From Aphrophora alni (Eukaryota; Arthropoda; Insecta; Hemiptera; Aphrophoridae): DNA of 64,000 nt. Position 1 is the stretch's first letter. The number at the start of each line of letters is the position of its first letter. Of this stretch, positions 22,400-35,489 are shown piece after piece. The stretch spans positions 14,475,138-14,539,137 of the forward strand of contig OY740771.1 in the NCBI GenBank assembly GCA_963513935.1, in the 5' to 3' direction. The notes below the pieces were generated by a model. The model had not been told where the DNA came from. It was given only the letters and a program-made list of their open reading frames with translations, and ran no database searches. A program made the position numbers and the translations under genes.

Positions 22400-25300
22400 A
22401 TGTAAAATTTAATGCATAAATGGTTGTTTTTGGTTTATGCAATTTAATTCAATTTTATGCTATTTATAAATTTCTTTAAAAAATATATAAGACTTAACGC
22501 ATAAAAATCTACAGTATGACGAGACCAAATTAGGCCTTAACTCGGGTACTTACTCGTAGCTAGGAGACAGTAAGAAAACTCCTTTAAATGGTGTAATTAT
22601 AAGGAATAAACTCACTTCAAAAGTTTAAAACATAAATTGACTAAGTGTTTTCTAAAACAATACGCATAGCCTTTGGAAATTTCTGTCTACCTCAATTTAG
22701 GTAATTATATATTTTTTAAATACGTAACTTGGTCACCATCTTCTCCACATATTTATCAACAATTGTGTCAAGTAGTGATGAGTTAACTCTATCAAGTACA
22801 GAAATAACAATCTCTATAATCTACAGAAGTTATTTAAAACAATATTGTTAATGTTAAATGAACATTAGATTCACCTTACAAATAAAGCTTTCAGTAAAAA
22901 CCACTCACTCTGTGACGTACATAATCTTTAGACCAATCAATAACAGAAGCATCAATATAGTATGTTTATGCTTGTTATTTATACGCGCCATAAATACGTC
23001 AGCTCAAATTGGAGACCTCATTTAGTTATTAATCAATGATTTTTTTGTATTTTATTTCATCAAAAAAGAGAATGATAAAATAATAAACCATACTGTAACG
23101 AGTAAGGAAATGTATAAATCAAATCCTTTATTTTAGGCGATTATTTGTTTGTAATTTGTTTAAAAACCTCTCAACTTTTATCTTTCCCCAGAAACACAAT
23201 GAAAGCCATGTATGTTTATTCAGTATCGGACACTCATGTGGAACAACACAAAAACTTAACTTATCGTTTATAAACTGGTGTTGTTTTAAGCTACTTGTAT
23301 TTTTCCATTGGAATACAATTTACATTGTATCCACTGTAAAAATACTGTATTACATCGATGTCTTTCTTGTATAAATTTGTTTGTATACATTTAAGTACAA
23401 ACAATAATCTTCTAACTTAAATTATAAAAAATGTTTAAACATTAACGATTTAAAATAATCACCCTATTCACAAATATTATTAATATAAATTTTAATTTGA
23501 CAAATCTATATAAAAGTCAACTGTATCTGTGAAAACAAGTGACCTAGGAAGTTGAAAGTTTACACGAAGATGGATCTTTGGGAAAGAGGCTCATATTATT
23601 AAGTAAGTTAAACTGCTAACTATTCACATTTTAAATGTCGTTTTATTATTCTTTCGAAACAACGAGAGTTTATTCATTAATCACCAACATGAGTATTACA
23701 GAAGGGATTGTTTACGTACCCAATCGATAGATGAGAACACATTGTTAGCTGCTTTGGTTTGAATTTCTACAACAAACTGCCGCAATATTGCAGCAAAAAT
23801 GAATGCGCCATTAATAAATAATTCTATACAATGATATTTACATTTAGGACGAGGGTTATGCCATAAGCGAAGTAAGCTTTAGCTGATTTTTTATATGTAA
23901 ATATTTGTTTACAATATTTACAAAAAATTTTGCAAAAACAATATACCAATTTTAAATACATAATTTATCTCCCATGTAAAATGTACAGGGGGACACATCT
24001 GTAAATAGGAAAATGTCAGTTTTAGTTTAACGTAGCCAAAGATTTTTGTTGTTGTTACTATTTGATTTAGTTAAATTTTATGTGAGAAAGTAAGTAACAT
24101 TTTTTGCATAGTTTAAAATTACATATAATAAAAACAATTTCATTAACCCTTGTTTTTAAGAAATATTACATTGCACCGGTTAATCATGTTGAAGAAGTAG
24201 TTTATCTCATTGTTAACGTACTAATGATATTACAAATTTTCAAAGATTATTGGATTAATTATTAGTAATTTTTTTTAAAAAAGGGAAAAAATATTAGTAA
24301 GATCAATAATCATGTATTGAAGATGGCGGAGAGACTTCCAGGTGTGAACCTGTAGACTAAAGCAGACTCATCAATACAACTCATAGTGACGACATGGTGA
24401 CTGCGATCAGACAAAATCTCCACTGTCCTGTCCGGATATCTATTTGAATTGAAAATCGCATATTGATTTTATTATGTCAGTTGGCAGTCTGTTTCTACTT
24501 TTCTATCTGTGGCTATGGGTTCCTTTTTTAGAGTACAACTTTTATTTTTAGTTTCAAACATGTTACTCTAGGCAATATTGGCGTTTTGACATTTCTAACT
24601 TTCTATATTTTCACTTGATCACGGAGGTTGATTATTACTTTTAAAATGTCTCATTAGTTTATACAAGAATGGTAGCAAATGACAATTTAATATAAATGTA
24701 TAAAGTTCACCAATGTACTTTCTCGTGACAACGTGTTTTCCATTCCTCCTTTGTTAATCTTAGATATTTTGATTGTTCAACCTAATCTTTAACCTCGGGT
24801 TACTTTCTTAGATTAGTACGAGTATTAGTTTCCAACATATTAGAATGTAGGCACGTTGGGGTCAATGTGTATCGATTCTGACTTTTTGAGTGTATTTTAA
24901 ATAATTATTTTATTTAAATACATTTCACATTAAATATTCAAGAATGTAGTTCATTCATGAGAGTATTGACATACAATTTCATTTAAACATTCTTTGAATC
25001 TTGCACAGGTGAATAACAAGATTAAATCTATACTAAAACTCCGTAACATACGCTTAAGGAGCTAAGCGTCCGCTAACTGCTTCCCTATTTATTATTGGTA
25101 AGTTATTAATTTGTATCACATTACTTTACAAGATAAACACATGCTGAATAAATTGTGGTTTCCTTACTCACACATATGTAGTATAAAGAGACTTGTGTGA
25201 TTGGTCATAAAATCTACAACAACTTTCCTTAAGATCATTGTGAGTACATTTTTTTTTTTTTTTAATAATTTCAATATGTTTTCCGTCACGTCTGCTGTCC

Positions 25301-25820
25301 CAATAGCGTGAACCAATTTTAATAGGGGCATTTTTTTTTCCGTTAGAGCTGCAAAAAGAAAAAAAAACATGAGTTATGATTTTCTAAAAAGTAGCTAAAA
25401 CTCTTCGAATCAAGTTCTGCTCAAATGTAGCTTCTAATTGCTCAAAAATTATGCTAGAAGCCATTTTTACAAAAAATAAAGAATTATCGGCAAATAGAAA
25501 GACTTTTTCCTAATTACCTCCAGAGAGTTCTTCAAATTTTAGTCAAATTTGAAGATTATTGACCCAAAATGTACGCAAAATCACAATGAAAAAGTACAAC
25601 GGTTCAGTAATGATGGGAAACAATAACCATGATGGCCATAAAAGCAGGATTTTAACCAAACACTATTTACACTAAGCACCCGTTTATGTCACAAGAGAAA
25701 TACTTTACGACATATTTCTGTATTTGAGTTTTATCAACCCTAGCACTGCTGCATGTTAATTTTCTTCGTTTGTTAAAAAATTAATTAAATATATTATTTC
25801 TATACAAAACCTAACTTATA
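22400..25820. other. AT-rich DNA, no gene recognised
   Basis: Both strands were read. Short ORFs (for example 23156-23374 plus and 25164-25370 minus) are AT-rich, lack motifs, and have homopolymer-driven composition. No RNA gene was seen. Confidence 0.45.
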
Positions 25821-25829
25821 AGATATCAT

Positions 25830-26420
25830 TTTTCTCAGAAAGATGCATAGAATCCATCTATGCAATAAAAAAAAAATTTTTTGAAACGGTTTTGGAGTAA
25901 GTATGTTACATGTCAAAAACGAAGTTACCAATTTTCAGGAAAAACCTGTATATTCCAAAATCAATAGCTTACTACCTTTTTCTAAGATATACAAAAGTTT
26001 TGTGTAATATTTTTGAATATATTTAGGGGGAAAAAAAATAAAATTTGTTATATTATCAAAAAAACAAAAAATAGTTTACGAAAAAATGTAAAATGATAAT
26101 TTTTTTTTCAAAAAATCACAAAAAATAGTAATATTTATCTTATACAAAAGTTCTATATCTCATTATGTTCAGAAAGGTGCATAGAATGTAGGTGTGTAGT
26201 GAAAAAAAATGTTAGATGTATCACATTTGGTGTTTTTTGGTCAAATACCAAAAAATCAAAGAGTAACGGAGCAGAAATTTCACAGAAATGGTAATGAATA
26301 ACATACTAATAGATTTTTAGGATTTTTTTCAACCATTTCTTGAGATTTGTCATATATTTGTGAATATATTTAGGGGAAAAAAATAATAATATGTTACATT
26401 TTCTAAATAAAAATACCGAT
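25830..26420. repeat. Diverged direct duplication, unit about 320 bp
   Basis: Phrases recur in order: AGAAAGATGCATAGAATCCA near 25840 and AGAAAGGTGCATAGAATGTA near 26170, then TTTGAATATATTTAGGGGG near 26010 and TTGTGAATATATTTAGGGG near 26355, each followed by an A-rich run. Between them lie AT-rich, poorly conserved stretches. It looks like two tandem copies of a noncoding unit. Confidence 0.65.
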
Positions 26421-26449
26421 TTTCCCTAAAAAGGTAACTTTTACAAGTG

Positions 26450-28620
26450 AGGTTAGGTTTGTAACCTCCACATATTAGACTCACTAGTACCAATTTGAAG
26501 ATAGATCAAAGACAAAACTTATAGATTTAACTAAGAAAATATATACTTTACAAAGAATAACACATATATTCACTTTTATAATCATATAAAACACTAAATA
26601 TAAGAAAATATGCATATAGGCTACACTTACAATATTGGCCTAGGTTATCCCAAATATGAACCGTTCAAAAACTAAACTATCACTGAAAAACATAAGCTTT
26701 AGATATAAAAACACATATATTGTAACTTGTATACACAATTTATATACAATTTGTATACACAAACCTTCAAAATAACAAAAATCTAATCCCAAAACCAATA
26801 TTTGCCACACCAAATATTAGTGTTCACGTCAGACATTTTCTACGTTTGGACGTTGGACTTCACTTCAAAACAACAAATTGTAAGTAAGCAATATCTCAAC
26901 TCAAGTGGTACCAACTTATAGAATGGAATTTCCCCTACAACTTAGTGTAAAGAAAAATAATTTTAAAACCAAAGAGAAACGAATACGTGTATTCCTAACA
27001 CTGCCAACTGTATTTCGTCTTGTCAAGTTTGTTCTACGTTCAAGTAGGAATATCTCTGGATCTATGAGACGCAGAAAAATTTGTAATCTATGGTTGGAAA
27101 GAGAAACATGTGATCTATAGAACAGTGTTTTAGTTGACTTCAATGACAGATAAATAGAGTTGGAATAATATCGGGAAAAATGGCGTCGCGCTAACGATAA
27201 GGCGCAGAGTTCAAATCTACGATTTTACGCATCAAAAATATGCGAACTTCACCAATTTTTGGAATATTATTTATAACGTTTTGTGGTATTTTTTTTGCAT
27301 GATTATGCATCTACGGAACATTAGCTTTCCAACGGTATTTTATTTATTGCGATCGGACAATTTTAAGTGGGCGTAACGTTGAATGGCAAAATACGTGTTT
27401 TATAGAAATCAGACTAGTTATGGACGAAGCGCTAAGGTCGATTCTGGGTCGAATATCACATGCCGGGTTTCAAAGACTCTTTTTACAACTACCATTTTCG
27501 ATGAAATTAGTTTTAGTTCATTTTTATTTGGTTTTCGTAAGTGACAAAGTTTGTGTGATATTTTTACAACTTGCATTTCAATTTTGCCAGACAGCCAACT
27601 CGATTTTTTTCGACTCAGTTTAAACACGCGATTAACTAAGTATTAAATTACATTATAGTTTCAGACAACCTAATTTGATGCTACCTTAACTAATAATTGT
27701 TTTCTATTCAACTGAGTTAGTTATTAAAGATAAGAAAAAATACATTTATTCGATGAAAGCTGAATTTTTCCATAACACATTTATTTACGCAGATGTTTTA
27801 ACACAACTGCAAAACTTACGAAGACAGACAACCGTCGACCTTCAAAGCATTTCAAAATTATAGTTGACTCTTTCAAATAACAAAAGTATCAATACATATT
27901 TTTAAAATTCACACATAATAAATATATTTTTTTTTACTTTATTTAAATGATTTGTGTGGTAACTTATCGTGACTATTTCATTAAATAGATAGTTTACTTA
28001 AAAAAATAATTGGAATAACACAAAAATGAACTATTAATACCATAAAAGCTTGATTTTATTCAAATACGATTTATTATAAAGACGTGTTTATGGCGCACGT
28101 AAAGCAAATTTAAACGTAGTATTTTATTTTTAAAACTTCGTCCATTGTTCACTTTTACTTTTCGATTAACAACTATCGAATTGATATTAAATGATAACAA
28201 TTTTTTCCATTAGTTTTTTTTTTTTTGGTTTTAAACATAAGTGAATGAGAAAGTTTGTGTAATGCTTTTTCACAATTTATTGCTCATTTTTACAACTAAT
28301 TATTTGTAGATAATTGTGTTAGGCAACATCGATTCTTGTTATCGGGTTAAAGAAAAATAAATAAAAGAGCTAAGCAAACAATGGTTCAGTACTAAAGTGT
28401 TTGTATTAAAAACTTCAGGACTTTAATGTTATAAATAATTTTAAGTCTCTCTCATATAAGAAAAACATAATATATATTTATCCCGTTTAGTAACGTTCTC
28501 CCTTAATATTTTGACATTTATAAACACATTAAGTTAATCTATCAATGTAATATTCTAAGCCTACAATCCAGAACCGTCCCAATAATTATGACAAATAGTC
28601 ATTAATTTGATTCCACCATT
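26450..28620. other. AT-rich DNA with pieces of a dispersed repeat
   Basis: No gene recognised. Two phrases of the shared motif GAAAGTTTGTGTAAT or close variants occur near 27545 and 28250, so this stretch contains two copies or fragments of a dispersed family. ORFs at 26905-27143 and 27418-27627 overlap on opposite strands and have no motif. Confidence 0.45.
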
Positions 28621-28685
28621 GCAACATGGTAACGTTTTTACGTACGGCAGAGTCTCCGTCTTGGAATAATCCCTTCGTCAATCGT

Positions 28686-29195
28686 TACCTCCCGGCAGCT
28701 CCGTGCCAACCCCTCCCGGCAGTTTCGTGCCAACTCTTCCCGGCAGCTCCATGCCAACCCCTCCAGGCAGTTCCATACCAACCCCTCCAGGCAGTTCCGT
28801 GCCAACCCCTCCCACCAACTCCGTGCCAACGCCTCCCGGCAGTTTCGTGCCAACTCTTCCCGGCAGCTCCATGCCAACCCCTCCAGGCAGTTCCGTGTCA
28901 ACCCCTCCCACCAGCTTTGTGCCAACCCCTCCCGGCAGCTCCGTGCCAACCCCTCCCGGCAGATCCGTTCCAAACCCTTCCGGCAGCTCCGTGCCAAACC
29001 CTCCCACCAGCTCCGTGCCAACACCTCCCGGCAGCTCCGTGCCAACCCCTCCCGGCAGCTCGTGCCAACCTCTCCTGGCAGCTCCATTCCAACCCCTCCC
29101 GGCAACTCCGTGCCAACCCCTCCCACCAGCTCCGTGCGAACCCCTCCCACCAGCTCCATGCCAACCCCTCCCACAAGCTCCATGCCAACCCCGAC
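28686..29195. repeat. GC-rich 24-bp minisatellite, about 21 copies
   Basis: The unit reads about CGGCAGCTCCGTGCCAACCC plus CTCC (24 bp), with variants such as CACCAGCTCC, AGGCAGTTCC and CGGCAGTTTC. It is strikingly GC-rich against its surroundings. As 24 is a multiple of three, several frames on both strands stay open. One plus frame encodes an eight-residue repeat PGSSVPTP. No start context, splice site or flanking domain suggests a real proline-rich protein, so I treat it as a minisatellite, with a coding role not excluded. Confidence 0.93.
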
Positions 29196-29199
29196 CGCC

Positions 29200-32100
29200 G
29201 AGAACTGACAGTCGATAATAGAGTAAGACACCACGAAGGTTAATAAGTACAGAAGGGTAGTTTTAATTAAATTGTATAAATATGCACCGATATAGGGCAA
29301 GCAACTATCACAACTAAATATTTTAATTACTTAAAACAATCATGAAATAATAAATGAAGTTTTCTTTAGTATTGTTTATTCTTCTTATAAAAAGTGTTTA
29401 TTGTGGACAATTGTGTTTCATTTGGTGTTTTTTAGGTTTTATCTCTCAGTTGTTGGTCACCCTTAACAGGTTTAAAATGTTAAAATTAATAACGTGGATT
29501 TAAAAAATATGGTTAAATAAATTGAAAAAAAAATAGATAATAATAATAATACACTATTCAGTTTTATTTTTATGAAGTATGGGGTATGTTTGGTAATTAC
29601 AAAAATTTCTACACGAGTTTTATTGAGTGATCTTGAGTTAACATGGCCTCCGGAAACAGAAAACGTTATTTTCAACATGCAATTCGTCTGTCGTTGTCGT
29701 TGTTGTCTGTATACCAAAATGAAATTTGGTATCGAGGACTTATATTTCGCTTATATAGAACCCCTTTGAAATTCAAAAAATTGAATTAAAAAAGTAAAAA
29801 TTGCGTATTTCTTGCGAGGTTTTTTGTTAATATCTTGTGTGTTATTCAACTTATAACACACTTATACTATTATAAAACTGGGAATGTGGCTGAACGAAGG
29901 GTCGCTTCACTCACACAAACGCAGAGGATGAGGGTGTCCGGTAACTTACCCCCAGCCACCCGTATGAGTCACCTACTGGGCTTCACTTTATAAAACTTTA
30001 TTTGAAAATAAAATCTATAACATATTTTTGTTCTACATAATTACATAAAAAATGAGACCAAACAACGTATAATTTACTGAATTATACCCCAAAGTCATCA
30101 ATGTTTTTATATACAACATTTAAATAGTACAAAATATGTATTTAATGCATACATTTAGACAATGATTATAAAAATAGAAACATTTATTTTTGCGTTAAAA
30201 AAATTTGTTGCATTTTAAATATTAGTAGGGAATATTTTGCTATATTCAACATTATTCTCTGTATTATTTATTGTTTCTGAGATGAGCAAGTGTTAATTTT
30301 ATAAACATTTATTGTGTAGGCCTAAATGGCAATATTACCGTTTAAATACATATTTATTTATAAATAGCTTATCACAACGTAAATAATAAAATACAAATTT
30401 TCTTTTATACTATTATTTTTATATTGTGTTCCTTTTTTCATTAACAACGAAAATTATGTATTTTTCGATAAAGATATAAGATAGTGTTGTTTATTCACAT
30501 TTATTAGTCATCTCAGTACTGTCATTCATTTTGTAGAAAACATTGTTGATTTCGGTTTCTATAAAAGTAAATTATACAATGTTTGGTCTCATTTTTCTTG
30601 TAATGAAGTGTAGAATAAAAATATACCAAAGATTTTATTTAAAATATGAAATTAAATAATTAATCAAAATGGACAACATTTTAAAATTTCAAAACTGTTT
30701 GGCCGAGTGTACAGTTTTATAATTAATGACTTTTGAGTTTAAATCTTTCTCCATTTTGAAATAGTTGAAGTAATAACATTGAGAAAACTTCCTTCGGGCT
30801 AGCTCTAGAGATGGAGAAATAGATTTTTTTCCTACCTAAATTAGTTCTTTTTTATGTTTTTTCTCTATATTTTTTTCTTATTTACAACCTAAAAATATAA
30901 TATGATAAATTATAAACAATTTTGATTTATAAAATTAATTTGTTTATAAGAATGTATTGTGTATAATGTTTCCTGTGAAATGCCAAAATAAATTACTTAA
31001 AATAAAGTACACAATTAAGCAGCTATGGGTTTTGAGATATTAATTGTTATGTAAAAACACAAACAGACCGACAATAGAAAGACTAAGGTCATATTAAGAA
31101 ATAAACTCTTTTGTTGTTTTGATGTATAGAAACATTTCCCAGATTTTCTGCAACTATTTTTAGAAAGTATATTTTTTTCCACAGAGATTTTATATCAATT
31201 TACTTTTCTCAGACTTAAATGTTAGATGCTGTAGTAATTTTATAATTTATTTAGTTATTTTCTACTTTATAGATTTATTTAAACTTGATAAATAATTATT
31301 CCCAGAAACCAGATATAATTTTTAATTCTCTGTTTTTACTTTACTACCATATCTTATTTTATACTCTTTTAGTTGTTTCGTATAGTTTCATTAGGTAATC
31401 TTGTTTTTGTATTCATTTTTATTATTTTAGTTTAGTGGTAATTTTATTATCATTATATATTGACTGTATATGGGGATTAAGTGGTAGAGTAAAAAACTTC
31501 CCTCTTTAAATTACGTCATTTATCAATCAATCTTTCTTTCTATATTAAAGAGTGAAAACTACACCTCATGATCCAATAAAAGTCTGTCGAATATTGTATG
31601 TAGCTCTGCAACATTCCAGACGACATTTTCTCTAAAACGAAATCTCTTGAAATTGTTTCATCGTGGTACAGTATATCCCCTCCGGGAATGTAGAAAAGTA
31701 TGAATTGATAAAACTTTGGTGATACTTCACTCTCAGGGGAAATCGACATTTTCCTTAACAAATAATCATTTCAATGCTGGAATAATTTCATATCAGCTTA
31801 AATAGAAAAACTATTACAATTTTTAAAACGTATATATTAGTGATTTTCTTAGAATTTCACTACCAAGACTCCCTCAGATGAAGAAAGGTGTAGATGCAGT
31901 TAGAATCTCTCTGGATTGTCAAACCCATACTCACAAACACCTTAAGGAGACTTGACTTGTATTTATTTTTTTTATTTTATGAAATCTTAAATAGTTTTAT
32001 TGATTATGACAGCTTGTGATATCTTTATCCTGGAGGTTTCTTAAGTTAAAATATTTAATTCTATTTTTTAACATAGTTGGCTATGTTGGCCATTTACTTG
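29200..32100. other. AT-rich DNA, no gene recognised
   Basis: A slightly GC-richer block at 29880-29985 (with ATGAGTCACCTACTGGG) may be a small dispersed repeat. The minus ORF at 31540-31761 has ordinary composition but no motif. Nothing else was seen. Confidence 0.4.
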
Positions 32101-32109
32101 ATTTTTATG

Positions 32110-32280
32110 TTCAGTAAATAAATATTGAGCTTTACTTGTAAGATAATATTTGGTAAAATAAAACTCGAACACAAGATCTCACAAAAGGAACTCGTGAAGA
32201 TGGCGAATAAGTCGTTGAAACGCGTTTTACTAAGTAAAATTAATGTTTGTGAGATTTAATGTTCGAGTTTTATTTTATAT
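32110..32280 (+). mobile_element. PLE terminal-repeat remnant bracketed by inverted repeats
   Basis: Arms of about 32 bp at 32154-32186 and 32246-32277 are inverted (AAAATAAAACTCGAACA on the left, with its complement on the right), and a hammerhead-like motif lies between them. The left flank (AATAAATATTGAGCTT, 32118) is shared with 45655 onward, next to a PLE RT/endonuclease relic. That ties this piece to the same family. Confidence 0.65.
32194..32226 (+). ncRNA. hammerhead-like motif
   Basis: GTGAAGA (core first base changed to G), extra T, stem II GGCGA/TCGTT (two G-T pairs), GAAA at 32217-32220, stem III AC-GC-GT, triplet GTT. No stem I is apparent, so it is probably inactive. Confidence 0.45.
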
Positions 32281-32299
32281 TTATTGATTATCACTTGAT

Positions 32300-32942
32300 A
32301 AAAAGTTGATATAAACTCTCCAATGACCGTCTATTTTTTACTTACACAATTAAATACAAATCTCCAAATACATTTCAAATTAATAATAATATAAAAAAAT
32401 ACATCATTATAACTTTGAAAATGGAAAACGAAATATATATATATATGGGTTGTATTACATTCGGATTTCTTCCGACTATTTAAAGACTTGCAAACCCTTA
32501 CAGAATTTTCAAGTCAAAGTTGAATGATTCAGCTATACGACCTAATTTTGTGAAATGTTTTTAAAACCTTGAACTTTTATACCTGTAAATATCTTCTGTT
32601 GTGTAAAACATCTACTGTCGTAAACAACCGATCTCAGAACAGTATATTGTCTGATTACTGTAGTGTTTTATTTATTTATTTATGTGTTTTATTTATGCTA
32701 TACCAAATTGGCAGGTACTTGATGTAAATTTATAAAGCGTTGTAAAATAATTTGGTACTAAAATAAACTTATATCATTTAGTTATTTTCCAATAGTTAAA
32801 CGAAATGTACCATATAGTTCGTTACAAAGTTGAACAAATATAACTCAAGGTTTCTCTTATTTATACTTTTTTTTATATAATGTAAGTTTTGGTATTTATG
32901 AAGCACAAACTTCATTCTAAATTGTTTATATAAAGAACAAGA

Positions 32943-32995
<53 letters not shown>

Positions 32996-34350
32996 GTGTT
33001 ACATTAACCTACATTGATGGTTGCAATTGTGTGTTTTTTAAAAAAATTATGAAATACAGGGAGTTTTTTAATATTTTGAAAAAAAGACCGTTGTAAAGTA
33101 GAATATAAGATAAGAAACAACATTATGATAAGATAAAATTAATTAAAATGAATGTGAAGCTGTTTAAAAAGTGATAAGCGTATATCAATTTCGAAAGAAC
33201 TATAATATTGGCATATTTCTTTATTCTTAATTTATCTTTCCATTAAGCTAACCATAACCTAACCTAACTAAATGATAATATTAATTCTAATAATTAAAAT
33301 AATAATTCTTAATGATCCAAGTAACTAATTAAAAGATTTCATCAACGCTATTTACGGCAACCGACAATTTAATATTTGTAAACATTTACTTCAAAGTTTT
33401 TAGTTTAGATATTTGACTAAAATGCATTAAATCTGTTTTGATATTAATTAACACAATCAGATTAATAAAACCACATGACTTTACTTAATATATATTTTGT
33501 ATAAAAATTACAAATTTCATGGCGAAAATACTTCTCGTGACGAAAAATCTCCCAATGAGCACAAAATATTGGTTTGTTACAAAATTTGCATAACTGTGAT
33601 TCGTAAGGATTTTTCAAAAATAATTTTGTTCAGAATAAATAGTTTAAATCCAAAGTTTACTCAAAGAGATTTTGATGTGAAACAAACATAAAATCCTTAT
33701 CTTATCTTTCTTACGGTAAACTGGCAAATTTGTTATTAGTTTTATTACAGCCCATAAAAGGTGGAAGCAATTGAGGAACAAACAAAAATTAATCTTAACC
33801 CCGTTAATTTAAAGCTCTATTTCAATTAAATACAACTTGCGCTAAGGACTTGTTTAAGGAATATCAATGCAAGTTTTGGAGATATATAAATTATATAAAG
33901 ATGTCTACCCTAGTTAACTTACATTTTTTGATTTGAAGCAACCACAATGTCAGTTTTAGTGACAATTAGTTTATGTCCGTTTTTATTTGGTTTTGAGGTT
34001 GGGCGAGTAAGAAAGATTATGTAATATTTTTGCACAATTCACCCCATCAGTATAATAGGTCATGTTACAATTAAAGGGTGGGTTAGGTTAGGTTAGGTAG
34101 GGGGGGAGGGTTAAGATGGAAAAATGATGACAGACCTTCAAGACAGACGGATCAAGAAAGAGAGACCGTTACAAGAGTGGTAAATTGTACACGGTCACAG
34201 AAGAAACGTCAGAACAAAATGTTTGTAGTGAACACATACTGGGTAATGAGTTACCCAACCTCTACGCAAAGTTTGATCATATTTATGAAAATTTAAAAAA
34301 AATTGTAAGAAGGGAAAATAATTCAGGGGTAGAGTAGGCAATCGGGCTAC
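32300..34350. other. AT-rich DNA; AT microsatellite and dispersed repeat pieces
   Basis: Includes a pure (AT)n run at 32947-32993, a TTAGG-type tract on the complementary strand near 33250, and copies of the dispersed motif (GTAATATTTTTGCACAATTCA near 34020, split by one substitution from the consensus). A G-rich TTAGG tract lies at 34083-34110. The plus ORF at 33497-33691 shows no motif. Confidence 0.5.
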
Positions 34351-34357
34351 ATATACC

Positions 34358-34480
34358 GACTGTCCCAAAAGTCTCGGACTGGTTCAATAACTTGAAAACC
34401 AAAAAAGGTAGAAAAACAATATTATAAAAAAACTACATTTTTGCAAATGGGACATTTTTAACTTTTCCCCAAAAATGGGT
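34358..34480 (-). mobile_element. Single end of the TIR element family of 13472-14336
   Basis: The sequence shares, in order, CAAAAGTC, GGTTCAATAACTTGAA, an A-rich block, ATGGGAC(A/T)TTTTTAAC and CCCCAAAAATGGG with the 13.5-14.3 kb element ends. The opposite end was not found. It adjoins the BEL/Pao gag relic, suggesting insertion into or beside it. Confidence 0.6.
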
Positions 34481-34499
34481 ATTTTGAAGGCCAACGCGA

Positions 34500-35480
34500 T
34501 GATCCTAAATTGAGATTTTTTATAGTTCTTGTGATCCTGTTGAGGTTTAGCAGTATGAGATTTCATGACGTGATGAGCCAATGTTTGTGTATCTTCAAGA
34601 TGGGCACATTCTGAACGTAAAAACGTAATTAATTCATAAATCATCGGAAAAGTATAGTCAATTGACCTTTTGTCTTCAAAGAGTTTTCTGGTTTCAGAAT
34701 CACGTTTTCCGTATTAGTAATGTCACAAGAGTTAATTCTTTAGAAATATCATATTTTAGGATATTTAATGCTTGAGCATTTTCAGTGTAAGTGTCTAAAA
34801 AATATCTAATATTTTTTAATGAATGACAAGTCATTAGTGGTATGTCAATTATATTTGTGATATGAAAATTGACTCAGCGTCTGACATTATGATATCTATC
34901 ATAGACTATGTCCCAGCCAATAAGGTAATTGGGAGCGGTTACAGGTAAACCTTTGATTAGGTTCAAGGGTTCCCCATTTAAACAGGAACGTAAATAAGTA
35001 AATTTTACAACACCAGTAAAAGCGTTGTTTTGATGAATAGTGTTATCAAACATGTGATAAAAATTTGTCCATTCTGACAGATTCCCCAAAAAAAGAAGAA
35101 GTGACAGACGTGGTAATTTTACTGGCATTCTATTTGATTCCGTGTGCTGTAAACACCAGACGTGTTTAAATCTGTGTCAGGAGCGCCAATGTTTGGTGAA
35201 ATTTACTTAATTGCCGTTGAAATGGATACATTCAACTCGTACAACTTATCTTGAATTGTAAGAATCACTTGAATGTTTTCATTTGTGGTGGCAGCATCCG
35301 AGGAGATATCATTCAATAGTGATTCAAATTCTAGTGATTTATTATTAACAACGCCAAAATATTCTACAAGTTTTTTAGCAGTGGCAGGTGGTAGTGTTCC
35401 TACTGTGTATTGTTGTGTTATAGCCTTAACGTACTCAGCAATTTTGATATGACGACCAATAATTAACTCAGCTGGCCGTT
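34500..35480 (-). mobile_element. BEL/Pao LTR-retrotransposon gag relic
   Basis: The minus frame at 34874-35128 reads VKLPRLSLLLFLGNLSEW, then TNFYHMF, KFTYLRSCLNGEPLNLIKGL and YLIGWDIVYDRY. This is the conserved core of the DUF1759 gag-like domain of BEL/Pao elements (P.L.LP.F.G....W..F...F, K..YL...L.G.A...I.G...). Downstream, in broken frames, come segments of the same protein type (ENAQALNILKYDI; LITFLRSECAHLEDTQTLA). Upstream, 35200-35450 codes for an extra stretch (PATAKKLVEYFGVVNNKSLE) ending in a stop, probably the gag N-terminus. No protease, RT, integrase or LTR was identified. Several stops and frameshifts show it is dead. Confidence 0.8.
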
Positions 35481-35489
35481 GAGTGATTA

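Noticed and set aside
24315..24360. TTGAAGATGGCGGAGAGACTT as a hammerhead core
   Set aside because: No GAAA follows the possible stem II, and the paired arm is missing.
27183..27235. tRNA-like sequence (AGTTCAAATCT with an upstream TGGCG)
   Set aside because: The distance between A- and B-box-like parts is too short and no cloverleaf can be drawn.
31540..31761. 73-residue minus ORF with ordinary composition
   Set aside because: No motif, no splice context and no repeat homology; cannot be told from chance.
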